Assembly: GCF_002269255.1 (NCBI RefSeq)
Contig: NZ_CP022823.1
Coordinates: 4,030,001 to 4,094,000 of the forward strand
Length of the DNA: 64,000 nucleotides
Direction: 5' to 3'
Source of the DNA: Klebsiella quasivariicola
Lineage (GTDB): Bacteria > Pseudomonadota > Gammaproteobacteria > Enterobacterales > Enterobacteriaceae
A program made the position numbers and the translations under genes. Every line of letters starts with the position of its first letter. Positions within the stretch are counted from its first letter, which is position 1. Of the stretch, positions 52,466-61,619 are shown one piece after another. The notes beneath the pieces were generated by a model that was given only the letters and a program-made list of their open reading frames with translations, ran no database searches and had not been told where the DNA came from.

Positions 52466-53316
52466 TATTGCACCTCACGGGAGAGCAGCGCCCACCAGGC
52501 GTCGATGGTCGGGTTTTTCGCCAGCATCACGAAGTCGATATCGCCGTGCACTTTACGCCAGCGGGCGGCCAGCGCCATCATGCGCACCGAATCCAGGCCG
52601 TAGTCGATCAGGTTTTCATCATCCAGCGGTTCGTCAGATTCATCGAGCAGCGGCAGGATCAGCGCGCGCAGCGCCGCTTTGGAGGCCGGCAGCGGCAGCA
52701 GCTCTTCGGTCATCACCACGCGTCCGGAGCGGCCGGCGACGTATTTCAGCGCCATCAGGTGCTCTTCACGGCTGAAGTCCGCCAGCGCGTCGGCGACAAA
52801 GAACGGTTTGATATCGCGCATAAAAGCATCGGTGGCGGTAGTCATGCAGCCGATATGGGCGTAAACGCCGGTAATGATCAGCTGGTCGCGGCCGCTCTCT
52901 TTCAGCATCTCTTCAAGCGGCGAGCGATGAAACGCGCTGTAGCGCCATTTCACCAGCACCGTATCCTGTTCATCCGGCGCCAGCGCGGCAATCACCTGCT
53001 GCTGCTCCGGCGAGCGGGTCAACCCCGGCCCCCACATATCATTCAGCAGGGCGCGGTCTTCATCGCTCTGCTCTTTCGGCTGGGCGGTGTAGTACACCGG
53101 AATACCGTTTTGTTTGCAGAAGTCGCGCAGGGCGGCGATATTAGCCACCACTTTCTCCATCATCGCGCTGTTTTCGCCCCAGAAATTGAGGAAATACTCC
53201 TGCATATCGTGGATCAGCAGCGCGGCGCGCGACGGCTCAAAGGCCCAGTTGACTTTGTTCGCCGGGATATCGCTGGCTTCCGGCAGCGCGTAAGCCTGTA
53301 ATTTAGGGATTGCCAT
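52465..53316 (-). CDS. entB: EntB, isochorismatase / aryl carrier protein
   Basis: A 283-residue two-domain protein (E. coli 285). The isochorismatase domain covers residues 1 to about 210 (LLIHDMQEYFLNFW at the active site, RDQLIITGVYAHIGCM further on). The C-terminal aryl carrier domain has the phosphopantetheine serine in GLDSVRMMALA near residue 244. It hydrolyses isochorismate and carries dihydroxybenzoate to EntF. It follows entE after 13 bases. Confidence 0.97.
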   Translation of the reverse strand: MAIPKLQAYALPEASDIPANKVNWAFEPSRAALLIHDMQEYFLNFWGENSAMMEKVVANIAALRDFCKQNGIPVYYTAQPKEQSDEDRALLNDMWGPGLTRSPEQQQVIAALAPDEQDTVLVKWRYSAFHRSPLEEMLKESGRDQLIITGVYAHIGCMTTATDAFMRDIKPFFVADALADFSREEHLMALKYVAGRSGRVVMTEELLPLPASKAALRALILPLLDESDEPLDDENLIDYGLDSVRMMALAARWRKVHGDIDFVMLAKNPTIDAWWALLSREVQ

Positions 53317-53329
53317 TTTCTGTTCTCCT

Positions 53330-54937
53330 TCAGCCCAGCTTGCCTTCGGCCAGCCACTGACGTAATTGTTTTTTATCGACTTTGCCCACCGGCGTCAGCG
53401 GCAGCGCGGCAACGCACTCCACGCGGTCCGGCAGTTTAAATTCCGCCACCCCCTGCTCGCGCAGGAAGCGGCGCACGGCGACGGCGCGCAGCGGCGAGGT
53501 CACCACCAGATAAGCGCAGCTTTTCTCGCCCAGCAGATTGTCTTCGATGCTGACCAGCGCGGCGTGGATCACCGCCTCATGGCGCAGCAGCAGGTTTTCG
53601 ATCTCTTCAGCGGCGATCTTCTCGCCGCCGCGGTTGATCTGATCTTTTTCCCGGCCCTGGACGGTGATATACCCGTCTTCGTCGATCGAAATCAGATCGC
53701 CGGAGCAATAAAACCCCTCGGCGTCAAAGGCTTCCGCGTTATGCTGCGGGCTGTTGTAGTAGCCGCGGAAGGTATAAGGGCCGCGGGTCATCAGACGGCC
53801 CACTTCGCCGCGCGGCAGCGGGTTGCCGTCGGCATCCGCTACCCACACTTCATCGTCCGGGCACATCGGACAGCCCTGGGTATTGATAATTCGCTCCGGG
53901 CTGTCGTTAAGGCGGGTGTAATTCACCAGCCCCTCCGCCATGCCGAACACCTGCTGCAGCTGGCAGCCGATTTCCGCCGGAATGCGCGCGGCGAGGGTCG
54001 CCGACAGGCGTGCGCCGCCGACCTGCAGCAGCTCCAGCGATTGCAGTTGCGCGTTGCCGCCCCATTCATGGATCGCCTGCAGCCACAGGCTGACCGCCGG
54101 CGGCACCAGCGACGCGACGTTGATCTGGTGTTGTTCAATCAGCGGGAAACAGAGGGTGGCGCTCGGGTCGGCGGCGAGGATCACCCGGCCGCCGGCGAGG
54201 AAGACACCGAGCGAACCCGGGGAACTCATCGCATAGTTATGCGCCGCCGGCAGCGCGTTGAGGTAGCGCGTCTCCGCGTTGATCCCGCAGATCTCGTTGC
54301 TGCGCCGGATACTGTAGTCGTAATCGTTATGGGTGCGCGGGATCAGCTTCGGCGTCCCGGTGCTGCCGCCGGAGAGCTGGAAAAAGGCCACTTCGTCGGC
54401 AGGGGTTGGATTGGCGACAAAGTTATCCGCCGGGCGGTTAATCTCCGTCGCCAGATCGCGCTCGCCGCCGTCGTTACGCAGCAGCGCGACGCGCAGAGAA
54501 GGATGCTCCGCGATAAACGCGTGGAGGAAACTATCATCGGCAAACAGCGCGTGCTCACGATCGGCAATCAGCAGCGCCGGTTTAATCTGTGCGGCGTAGG
54601 CGTTAAGCTCGCTGCGCTGATGGCTGAACAGCGCGTTCACCGGCGCGACGCCGATGCGCAGCAGAGCAAAGAAGGTGATGTAAAACTCGGCGACGTTGCC
54701 CAGCTGCACCAGCGCGGTTTCCCCGCGCTTCAGTCCCTGGCGCTGCAGCGAGCAGGCAAGATTGTCCACCAGTTGATTAAACTGGCGGTAGCTAATCTGC
54801 CGCTCGCCATCGATAATCGCCACGGCGTCATTGTCCGCATGACGGGTAAGCAGATTGGTTAACGGCAGATCCTGCCAGTAGCCTTTTTGACGATAGCGGG
54901 ACGCGAACGCTTCCGGCCAACGGGTAAATGCAATCAT
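53330..54937 (-). CDS. entE: EntE, 2,3-dihydroxybenzoate-AMP ligase
   Basis: A 535-residue adenylating enzyme (E. coli 536). The phosphate-binding loop is LSGGSTGTPKLIPRTHNDY and the core motifs GRLMTRGPYTFRGYY, GDLISIDEDGYITVQGREKD and the catalytic lysine in PVGKVDKKQL follow. It activates dihydroxybenzoate and loads it on EntB. It begins ten bases after the entC stop. Confidence 0.97.
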   Translation of the reverse strand: MIAFTRWPEAFASRYRQKGYWQDLPLTNLLTRHADNDAVAIIDGERQISYRQFNQLVDNLACSLQRQGLKRGETALVQLGNVAEFYITFFALLRIGVAPVNALFSHQRSELNAYAAQIKPALLIADREHALFADDSFLHAFIAEHPSLRVALLRNDGGERDLATEINRPADNFVANPTPADEVAFFQLSGGSTGTPKLIPRTHNDYDYSIRRSNEICGINAETRYLNALPAAHNYAMSSPGSLGVFLAGGRVILAADPSATLCFPLIEQHQINVASLVPPAVSLWLQAIHEWGGNAQLQSLELLQVGGARLSATLAARIPAEIGCQLQQVFGMAEGLVNYTRLNDSPERIINTQGCPMCPDDEVWVADADGNPLPRGEVGRLMTRGPYTFRGYYNSPQHNAEAFDAEGFYCSGDLISIDEDGYITVQGREKDQINRGGEKIAAEEIENLLLRHEAVIHAALVSIEDNLLGEKSCAYLVVTSPLRAVAVRRFLREQGVAEFKLPDRVECVAALPLTPVGKVDKKQLRQWLAEGKLG

Positions 54938-54946
54938 CCTTGCCTC

Positions 54947-56122
54947 TTAATTCAAGCCAAATACGTTAAGCATGGTGGTCAGTTTGACGCCGGTTTCGCG
55001 CCATTCGCCCAGCGGCGAAGAGGCCGGGACGATACCCGCGCCGGCAAACAGGCGCAGCGTACGCTGCTGCAGACGCGCACAGCGGATGGTCACCACCCAC
55101 TCACCGTTGCCTTCATCGTCGCACCAGCCAACGATGCCGCCGAACAGCTGGCGATCGAAGGGTTCGAGCTCGGCGATCAGGCGCTTCGCCGCCTGGTGCG
55201 GGAAGCCGCTCAGCGCCGGGGTCGGGTGCAGCAGACAGGCCAGCGACATGGCGTTTTCTTCCGCCAGCGCTGTACCTTCGATCGGCGTCGCCAGATGCCA
55301 GAGCGTCGGGGTGGTAATCAGCTGCGGCGACTCCGGCAGCGACAGCTGGCTGCTGCGCGGGCCAAGCACGCTCTTCATCGCCTGGGTCACCAGCTCGTGT
55401 TCGTGACGATCTTTGCCGGACGCCAGTAGTTTGTTGCCTGCTTCGCGGTCCAGCACATCGTCCGGCTGACGACGGGCGGAGCCGGCCAGCGGTAACGAGC
55501 TGAAGCGCTGTCCTTCTTTACGCAGCAGCAGCTCCGGACTGGCGCCCAGCAGCACGCCGCCGTCGGAGAGCGGCACGTGGAAGTTAAAGCTGGCGGGGTT
55601 CTGGGCGATCAGTCGCTCCATCAGCGCGCCGCTGTCGACGCGGTCGCGGGTGGTAATATCGATAAGCCGTGATAGCACCACTTTGTCGACTTCCGGGGTG
55701 GCGGTCAGCGCGGCGGCGCGTTCTACCATCGCCAGAAACTCGTCCTGCTCCGGGATCTCCCGACGCTCCACCACCTCCATCGCCTCCAGCGGCGCGGCAT
55801 AGCGGGCGGAACGCTGCTTTTCCGGGCGAGAGAACGCTTCCCAGCGCTCGGGGATATAGAGCTCGGAAGGCTGACAGGTGTCGAACGGGATAGCCCCGAC
55901 CATCACCGGCTTGCGGATCCCCGCCGCCCGGGCCTCGGCAAAGGCGGCGGCCATCTGCTGCTGGAACTCGCCGTTCAGCGCATCGCCGCCAACGGCGGGC
56001 TGTGAGAAGCGACGGAAGCAGCCTGAAGTGGTAAAACTGCGGTACGGCGACATAAAGAAGAAGCTGTCCGGCGACAGGGTCCGGGTCGGTTTCTTTACAT
56101 CCTCAGCCAGTGACGTTTCCAT
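54947..56122 (-). CDS. entC: EntC, isochorismate synthase
   Basis: A 391-residue chorismate-utilising enzyme, the same length as E. coli EntC when started at the ATG at 56122 (METSLAED), which has GGAGGA upstream; a TTG four codons earlier is in frame. Conserved C-terminal motifs LLHPTPALSGFPHQAA and RLFAGAGIVPASSPLGEW are intact. It turns chorismate into isochorismate, the first step of enterobactin synthesis. It is first in entCEBAH, behind a Fur-like box shared with fepB. Confidence 0.97.
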   Translation of the reverse strand: METSLAEDVKKPTRTLSPDSFFFMSPYRSFTTSGCFRRFSQPAVGGDALNGEFQQQMAAAFAEARAAGIRKPVMVGAIPFDTCQPSELYIPERWEAFSRPEKQRSARYAAPLEAMEVVERREIPEQDEFLAMVERAAALTATPEVDKVVLSRLIDITTRDRVDSGALMERLIAQNPASFNFHVPLSDGGVLLGASPELLLRKEGQRFSSLPLAGSARRQPDDVLDREAGNKLLASGKDRHEHELVTQAMKSVLGPRSSQLSLPESPQLITTPTLWHLATPIEGTALAEENAMSLACLLHPTPALSGFPHQAAKRLIAELEPFDRQLFGGIVGWCDDEGNGEWVVTIRCARLQQRTLRLFAGAGIVPASSPLGEWRETGVKLTTMLNVFGLN

Positions 56123-56150
56123 ATCATCCTCCAAAAACGATAAAGATATT

Positions 56151-56169
56151 AAGAATAATTATCATTTAT
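56151..56169. promoter_or_regulatory. Fur box between entC and fepB
   Basis: An A/T-rich 19-base element (AAGAATAATTATCATTTAT) agrees with the Fur consensus at 12 of 19 positions, including the central AAT-ATCATT. It lies 29 bases before entC. fepB and entC diverge here, and in E. coli both are Fur-repressed. Confidence 0.68.
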
Positions 56170-56310
56170 ATTTTGGTTGGCTAACCTAAAAGGTATTGCC
56201 CGCCATGTCAACCGCGTTACGTCATGGCGCCGCCACTTTGGCTTGCATCCTGCTGGCACAAAGTTGAAAATGAGACGCATTTATCACCTTTCAAATCAGG
56301 ATGCGATGAC

Positions 56311-57270
56311 GTGAACTTCTTTTCTTTCTGCCGCCGCGGTGCGCTGACCGGCATGCTGTTGCTTTTAGGAATTACCTCAGCCCAGGCGGCGGACTGGCCG
56401 CGCCAGGTCACCGACAGCTACGGGACCCACACCCTGCCGAGCCAGCCGCTGCGCATTGTCTCCACCAGCGTGACCCTCACCGGCTCGCTACTGGCGATTG
56501 ACGCGCCGGTGGTCGCCAGCGGCGCCACCACCCCGAACAACCGCGTGGCAGATAATCAGGGCTTTCTGCGCCAGTGGAGCGAGGTCGCCAAAGCCCGTAA
56601 GCTGGCGCGGCTGTACATCGGCGAACCGAGCGCCGAAGCGGTGGCCGCCCAGATGCCGGATCTGATCCTGGTGAGCGCGACCGGCGGCGACTCCGCCCTG
56701 CCGCTTTACGATCAGCTCAAAACGATCGCCCCGACGCTGGTCATCAACTATGACGATAAAAGCTGGCAAACCCTGCTCACCCAGCTGGGGCAGATCACCG
56801 GCCATGAGCAGCAGGCCAGCGCGCGCATTGCCGACTTCAATAAACAGCTCGTTTCGTTAAAAGAAAAAATGAAACTGCCGCCGCAGCCGGTGACCGCCCT
56901 GGTCTATACCGCCGCCGCGCACAACGCCAATATCTGGACGCCGGCATCGGCTCAGGGGCAGATGCTTGAACAGCTGGGCTTTAGCCTGGCGACGCTGCCG
57001 GGCGGCCTGCCCGCCAGCCACAGCCAGGGCAAACGCCACGATATCGTGCAGCTGGGCGGGGAGAACCTCGCGGCCGGTCTGAACGGTCAGAGCCTGTTCC
57101 TGTTCGCCGGCGACCAGAAAGATGTGGATGCTATCTACGCTAATCCGCTGCTGGCGCATCTCCCGGCGGTCGAAGGCAAACGCGTCTACCCGCTGGGCAC
57201 CGAGACCTTCCGCCTTGACTACTACAGCGCCCTGCTGGTGCTCCAGCGTCTCTCCAGCCTGTTCGGCTAA
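56311..57270 (+). CDS. fepB: FepB, periplasmic ferric-enterobactin-binding protein
   Basis: A 319-residue type III binding protein (E. coli 318). The signal peptide ends near GITSAQAA. The start is the GTG at 56311 (VNFFSFCRRG) after AGGATG; an upstream in-frame ATG at 56224 would give an N-terminus that does not look like a signal. It passes ferric enterobactin from the outer membrane to FepDGC. It is divergent from entC and followed by REP elements. Confidence 0.95.
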   Translation: MNFFSFCRRGALTGMLLLLGITSAQAADWPRQVTDSYGTHTLPSQPLRIVSTSVTLTGSLLAIDAPVVASGATTPNNRVADNQGFLRQWSEVAKARKLARLYIGEPSAEAVAAQMPDLILVSATGGDSALPLYDQLKTIAPTLVINYDDKSWQTLLTQLGQITGHEQQASARIADFNKQLVSLKEKMKLPPQPVTALVYTAAAHNANIWTPASAQGQMLEQLGFSLATLPGGLPASHSQGKRHDIVQLGGENLAAGLNGQSLFLFAGDQKDVDAIYANPLLAHLPAVEGKRVYPLGTETFRLDYYSALLVLQRLSSLFG

Positions 57271-57313
57271 CGCGGGCTGTGCCATCAGAACAGCTACGCG
57301 GCCTGAACTCTTT

Positions 57314-57400
57314 GCCGGGCGGCGCGGCGCTTGCCCGGCCTACTGAGCTTGCACCGGCCTGCCATACCCCAGGCCCGGTAAGGCGCAGCCGCCACCGGGC
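57314..57400. repeat. REP pair between fepB and entS
   Basis: GCCGGGCGGCGCGGCGCTTG (57314 on, ending in GCCTAC) and GGCCCGGTAAGGCG (57372-57400 with its complement) face each other as a BIME. The two genes converge here, and the hairpins may help end transcription. Confidence 0.7.
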
Positions 57401-57413
57401 AAGCGCACCCTAC

Positions 57414-58655
57414 TTAACTTTCATTGACGATTTCCGGGCGCTGGAAACGGCGCAGTTCGCGTAGCAGCCCCACCAGCAGCACACCGACGAGCGCCAGCGC
57501 CCAGCCGCTGGCGCTGGCGGATGCCGCCGGGGTCATCACCGCCCCTAAGCCGCCGAGCAGCGCCGCGCCGATGGCGTCGCCGGTGACGTTTTGCGCGGTC
57601 CACAGGCCGTTAATCCGTCCAAGCATATGTTCCGGCGTCTGGGTCTGGATCAGGGTGTACTGCAGCAGCGAGCTAATAGCGCTCAGCCAGCCAAACAGCG
57701 CCAGGCACAGCGCACCCAACGCCCAGTGCGGCATCAGGCTGAACAGCGCAATGGCGATAAACGATCCCACCGTGGTCGCCAGCATCAGCGCGCCTGGCCG
57801 CACCGTCTGGGCCAGCTGGCCGCTGGTCAACGCCCCCAGCGCCGCCCCGAGCGGGATCGCAGCGTACAGCAGGCCAATCTGTCCGGCCGACATCTGCCAG
57901 CCGTCGGCCAGCGCCGGATAGAGCACCCGCACCGCGCTGGCCATGGTCAGCAGACCACCGAGCAGCGCAATCCCGCCGATAAGCGGGCTCTGGCAGAGGA
58001 AGGTCAGCCCCGCCAGCAGGGAGCGCAGCGGATGCTCACGCGGCTGCGGAGGCGGCGGCAGCTGCGGCAGACGCAGCAGGGTTAAGGTGGTGATAAAGGT
58101 CCCCGCCGCCGCCAGGCCGAAGTTCCAGGCCACGCCGCCGGTGGCCAGCAGCAGGCCGCCGATCATCGGCGAAATCACCGAGCCAAGGCGCACCGTCAAC
58201 ATGGTGATGGCCCCGGCCTGCATCAGGTTTTCCCGCCCCACCAGCGCCGGCGTCGCCGCCAGCAGCGCGGTCACCCCCAACGAGGCGAAGAACCCGTCCC
58301 AAATCCCCAGCAGGTAGATCGCCGCCAGCGACGGCTCCGGCAACAGGGCGTTCAGACACAGGCCGACAAAGCCCACGCCGCAGGTGCCGCGCGCCAGCAG
58401 GATCAGGCGTTTGCGCTCATAGCGGTCAGCCAGTACGCCCCCCACCATCAGGCCAACAAACATCGACGCGCCGGTCAAGGTCACCGACAACCCGACCTGC
58501 CAGGTCGAATGGGTCATCATCTGGATCTGCACCGGGATGGCCACGCCCAGCAGGCCAAGCGACAGAATAGAGATAAAGCGAGCGATAAAAACGGCGCGAA
58601 ACGCCGGGTGAGTTTTCAGCAGGCTGAGATTGAGCAGCCAGGATTGTCGGTTCAT
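57414..58655 (-). CDS. entS: EntS, enterobactin exporter (MFS)
   Basis: A 413-residue, twelve-helix MFS protein (E. coli EntS 416). GLMVGGVLADRYERKRLILLAR carries the loop 2-3 MFS motif. It exports enterobactin to the periplasm. It diverges from fepD across a Fur-box region and converges on fepB. Confidence 0.95.
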   Translation of the reverse strand: MNRQSWLLNLSLLKTHPAFRAVFIARFISILSLGLLGVAIPVQIQMMTHSTWQVGLSVTLTGASMFVGLMVGGVLADRYERKRLILLARGTCGVGFVGLCLNALLPEPSLAAIYLLGIWDGFFASLGVTALLAATPALVGRENLMQAGAITMLTVRLGSVISPMIGGLLLATGGVAWNFGLAAAGTFITTLTLLRLPQLPPPPQPREHPLRSLLAGLTFLCQSPLIGGIALLGGLLTMASAVRVLYPALADGWQMSAGQIGLLYAAIPLGAALGALTSGQLAQTVRPGALMLATTVGSFIAIALFSLMPHWALGALCLALFGWLSAISSLLQYTLIQTQTPEHMLGRINGLWTAQNVTGDAIGAALLGGLGAVMTPAASASASGWALALVGVLLVGLLRELRRFQRPEIVNES

Positions 58656-58724
58656 TACAGCGCCTTGTCGTTATTTTTAATACCCTTTTTACTGTGGGTC
58701 ATGCTACCATAGCTGAATAAAATC

Positions 58725-58749
58725 GATAACGATAATTACTATCATTATC
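58725..58749. promoter_or_regulatory. Fur box between entS and fepD
   Basis: The element runs GATAACGATAATTACT and then ATCATTATC; the GATAAT and ATCATTATC halves are very close to the Fur consensus, and overlapping sites are possible. It can repress both entS and fepDGC under iron-rich conditions. Confidence 0.82.
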
Positions 58750-58767
58750 ATATCAGGGATGTCAGTT

Positions 58768-59775
58768 ATGTCGTTTTCTACGACCGCGGTACGCTCTGTC
58801 GCCGTGCCCGGATTGTTGCTATTACTCGCCTTAGCCGCCGCGCTTAGCCTGACCATCGGCGCCAAATCGTTGCCGATCGGCACGGTATTCACCGCCTTCA
58901 GCGGAACCTGTCAAAGCGCCGACTGCACTATCGTGCTGGACGCGCGCCTGCCGCGCACTCTGGCCGGTCTGCTGGCCGGCGTCGCCCTCGGCCTCGCCGG
59001 CGCGCTGATGCAGACGCTCACCCGCAACCCGCTGGCCGACCCCGGCCTGCTGGGGGTCAACTCCGGCGCCAGCTTCGCCATCGTCCTCGGCGCGGCGCTG
59101 TTCGGGATCACTTCCCCGCAGGAGCAGCTGCTGCTGGCGTTCTGCGGCGCGCTCTGCGCCTCGCTGCTGGTAGCCTTTACCGGCAGCCAGGGCGGCGGTC
59201 AGCTGAGCCCGGTGCGCCTCACTCTCGCCGGGGTCGCCCTTGCGGCGGTACTCGAGGGGCTGTCCAACGGCATCGCCCTGCTCAACCCGGACGTCTACGA
59301 TCAGCTACGCTTCTGGCAGGCCGGTTCGCTGGATATCCGCACCCTGCAAACGCTGAAAATTGTCCTGCTGCCGGTAGTCGTGGCGGGGATCGCCGCTCTG
59401 CTGCTGAGCCGGGCGCTGAACAGCCTGAGCCTGGGCAACGATACCGCCACCGCCCTCGGCAGCCGCGTCGCCCGCACCCAGCTGATCGGCCTGATCGTCA
59501 TCACCGTCCTGTGCGGCAGCGCCACCGCCGTCGTCGGCCCCATCGCCTTTATCGGCCTGATGATGCCGCATATGGCGCGCTGGCTGGTGGGGGCCGATCA
59601 TCGCTGGTCGCTGCCGGTCACCCTGCTCGCCACCCCGGCCCTGCTGCTGTTTGCCGACGTGATTGGCCGCCTGCTGGTGCCCGGCGAACTGCGGGTATCG
59701 GTGGTGAGCGCCTTTCTCGGCGCGCCGGTGCTGATCTGGCTGGTGCGCCGCCAGCCGCGGGGAGGTGGACTGTGA
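58768..59775 (+). CDS. fepD: FepD, ferric-enterobactin permease subunit
   Basis: A 335-residue FecCD-family permease (E. coli 334). LMQTLTRNPLADPGLLGVNSG and VGPIAFIGLMMPHMARWL are family hallmarks. CAGGGATG lies about nine bases before the ATG at 58768, so I prefer it to the ATG at 58759. It forms the inner-membrane channel with FepG, powered by FepC. It overlaps fepG by four bases. Confidence 0.96.
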   Translation: MSFSTTAVRSVAVPGLLLLLALAAALSLTIGAKSLPIGTVFTAFSGTCQSADCTIVLDARLPRTLAGLLAGVALGLAGALMQTLTRNPLADPGLLGVNSGASFAIVLGAALFGITSPQEQLLLAFCGALCASLLVAFTGSQGGGQLSPVRLTLAGVALAAVLEGLSNGIALLNPDVYDQLRFWQAGSLDIRTLQTLKIVLLPVVVAGIAALLLSRALNSLSLGNDTATALGSRVARTQLIGLIVITVLCGSATAVVGPIAFIGLMMPHMARWLVGADHRWSLPVTLLATPALLLFADVIGRLLVPGELRVSVVSAFLGAPVLIWLVRRQPRGGGL

Positions 59776-60764
59776 TTGCTCCGTCCCGCCGCCTGATAGC
59801 CAGCTGTCTGCTGCTGATGGCCGCCAGCCTGCTGATTTCTCTGCTCGGGCTGGCGCAAGGCCCGGTGCCCCTGACGATTGACCAGGTGTTCTCGGCGCTG
59901 TTCGGCGATGCGCCGCGCAACGTCGCGATGGTGGTGAACGAATGGCGGCTGCCGCGGGTGTTAATGGCGCTGCTCATCGGCGCCGCGCTCGGCGTCAGCG
60001 GCGCCATTTTCCAGTCGCTGACCCGTAACCCGCTCGGCAGCCCGGACGTGATGGGCTTTAACACCGGCGCCTGGAGCGGCGTGCTGGTGGCAATGGTCCT
60101 CTTCGGCCAGAACCTGACGGCGATCGCCCTGGCGGCGATGGCCGGCGGGGTGCTGACCTCGCTGGTGGTCTGGCTGCTGGCCTGGCGCAACGGGATCGAA
60201 ACCTTCCGCCTGATCATTATCGGCATCGGCGTGCGCGCCATGCTGGTGGCATTCAACACCTGGCTGCTGCTGCGCGCCTCGCTGGAGACCGCCCTTTCTG
60301 CGGGCCTGTGGAACGCCGGATCGCTTAATGGCCTGACCTGGGGTAAAACCTGGCCGTCGGCGCCGCTGATCCTGTTGATGCTGGTGGGCAGCGCCCTGCT
60401 GGTTCGCCGGATGCGGCTGCTGGAGATGGGCGACGATACCGCCTGCGCGCTGGGGGTGCAGGTCGAGCGTTCGCGCCTGCTGCTGATGCTGGTGGCGGTG
60501 GTGCTCACCGCCGCCTCGACGGCGCTGGCCGGGCCGATCTCATTTATCGCGCTGGTGGCGCCGCATATCGCCCGCCGCCTGAGCGGCACGGCCCGCTGGG
60601 GACTGACCCAGTCGGCCCTGTGCGGCGCGCTGCTGCTGGCGCTGGCCGATTACGGCGCCCAACGGCTGTTTATGCCGTGGCAGCTGCCGGTTGGCGTGTT
60701 AACCGTCAGCCTCGGCGGTATTTACCTTATTGCATTGTTGATTCAGGAGTCCCGCAAAAAATGA
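59772..60764 (+). CDS. fepG: FepG, ferric-enterobactin permease subunit
   Basis: A 330-residue FecCD permease, the same length as in E. coli. It starts with GTG inside GTGA at the end of fepD; frames that open earlier lie inside fepD. QSLTRNPLGSPDVMGFNTGA and AGPISFIALVAPHIARRL are present. It pairs with FepD and overlaps fepC by four bases. Confidence 0.96.
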   Translation: MIAPSRRLIASCLLLMAASLLISLLGLAQGPVPLTIDQVFSALFGDAPRNVAMVVNEWRLPRVLMALLIGAALGVSGAIFQSLTRNPLGSPDVMGFNTGAWSGVLVAMVLFGQNLTAIALAAMAGGVLTSLVVWLLAWRNGIETFRLIIIGIGVRAMLVAFNTWLLLRASLETALSAGLWNAGSLNGLTWGKTWPSAPLILLMLVGSALLVRRMRLLEMGDDTACALGVQVERSRLLLMLVAVVLTAASTALAGPISFIALVAPHIARRLSGTARWGLTQSALCGALLLALADYGAQRLFMPWQLPVGVLTVSLGGIYLIALLIQESRKK

Positions 60765-61555
60765 GTGCTGTCCCCTCCCGTTTGCGCGGCGAGCAGTTAA
60801 CCCTGGCCTACGGGAACAAGACCATCGCCGAGTCGCTGAACGTGACCATCCCTGACGGTCACTTCACCGCCATTATCGGCCCCAACGGCTGCGGCAAGTC
60901 GACGCTATTGCGCACCCTCAGTCGCCTGATGACGCCCGCCAGCGGCCACGTCTGGCTCGACGGCGCGCAGATCCAGCAGTACGCCAGTAAAGAGGTTGCC
61001 CGCCGCATCGGGCTGCTGGCGCAGAATGCCACCACCCCTGGCGATATCACGGTGCAGGAGCTGGTGGCCCGCGGGCGCTATCCGCACCAGCCGCTGTTTA
61101 CCCGCTGGCGCAAAGAAGATGAAGAGGCGGTGAACAAGGCGATGCGGGCGACCGGGATCAGCGATCTGGCGCTGCAGAGCGTCGACACGCTTTCCGGCGG
61201 CCAGCGGCAGCGGGCGTGGATTGCGATGGTGCTGGCCCAGGAGACGGCGATTATGCTGTTGGATGAGCCGACCACCTGGCTGGACATCAGCCATCAGATC
61301 GACCTGCTGGAGCTGTTGAGCGAGCTGAATCGCGAGAAGGGTTATACCCTGGCGGCAGTGCTGCACGATCTTAACCAGGCCTGCCGCTACGCCACCCACC
61401 TGATCGCCCTGCGCGACGGCAGGATCGTCGCCGAGGGGGCGCCAAAGGAGATCGTTACGGCGGATCTGATTGAACGGATTTACGGCCTGCGCTGCACGAT
61501 CATTGAGGATCCGGTGGCGCATACGCCGCTGGTGGTGCCGCTGGGCCGCCGGTAA
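60761..61555 (+). CDS. fepC: FepC, ferric-enterobactin transport ATPase
   Basis: A 264-residue ABC ATPase. Walker A is GPNGCGKST, the signature is LSGGQRQRAWIAM, Walker B is IMLLDEPTTWLD and the switch histidine is in VLHDLNQACRYA. It starts at the ATG at 60761, overlapping fepG. It converges on entF after 64 bases. K-12 has fepE in this position next to entF; here it is missing. Confidence 0.96.
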   Translation: MSAVPSRLRGEQLTLAYGNKTIAESLNVTIPDGHFTAIIGPNGCGKSTLLRTLSRLMTPASGHVWLDGAQIQQYASKEVARRIGLLAQNATTPGDITVQELVARGRYPHQPLFTRWRKEDEEAVNKAMRATGISDLALQSVDTLSGGQRQRAWIAMVLAQETAIMLLDEPTTWLDISHQIDLLELLSELNREKGYTLAAVLHDLNQACRYATHLIALRDGRIVAEGAPKEIVTADLIERIYGLRCTIIEDPVAHTPLVVPLGRR

Positions 61556-61566
61556 TCTCCCCTTTC

Positions 61567-61597
61567 CCCGGCTTGCGCTACGCTGAGCCGGGCTACC
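61567..61597. repeat. REP-type hairpin between fepC and entF
   Basis: CCCGGCTTGCGCTACGCTGAG and GCCGGGCTACC form a GC-rich palindrome of the GTAGCCCGGC family seen near 51.2 kb. It fills most of the convergent gap and may act as terminator for both genes. Confidence 0.65.
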
Positions 61598-61619
61598 TGC
61601 TGTAGCCCGAACTCAACCG

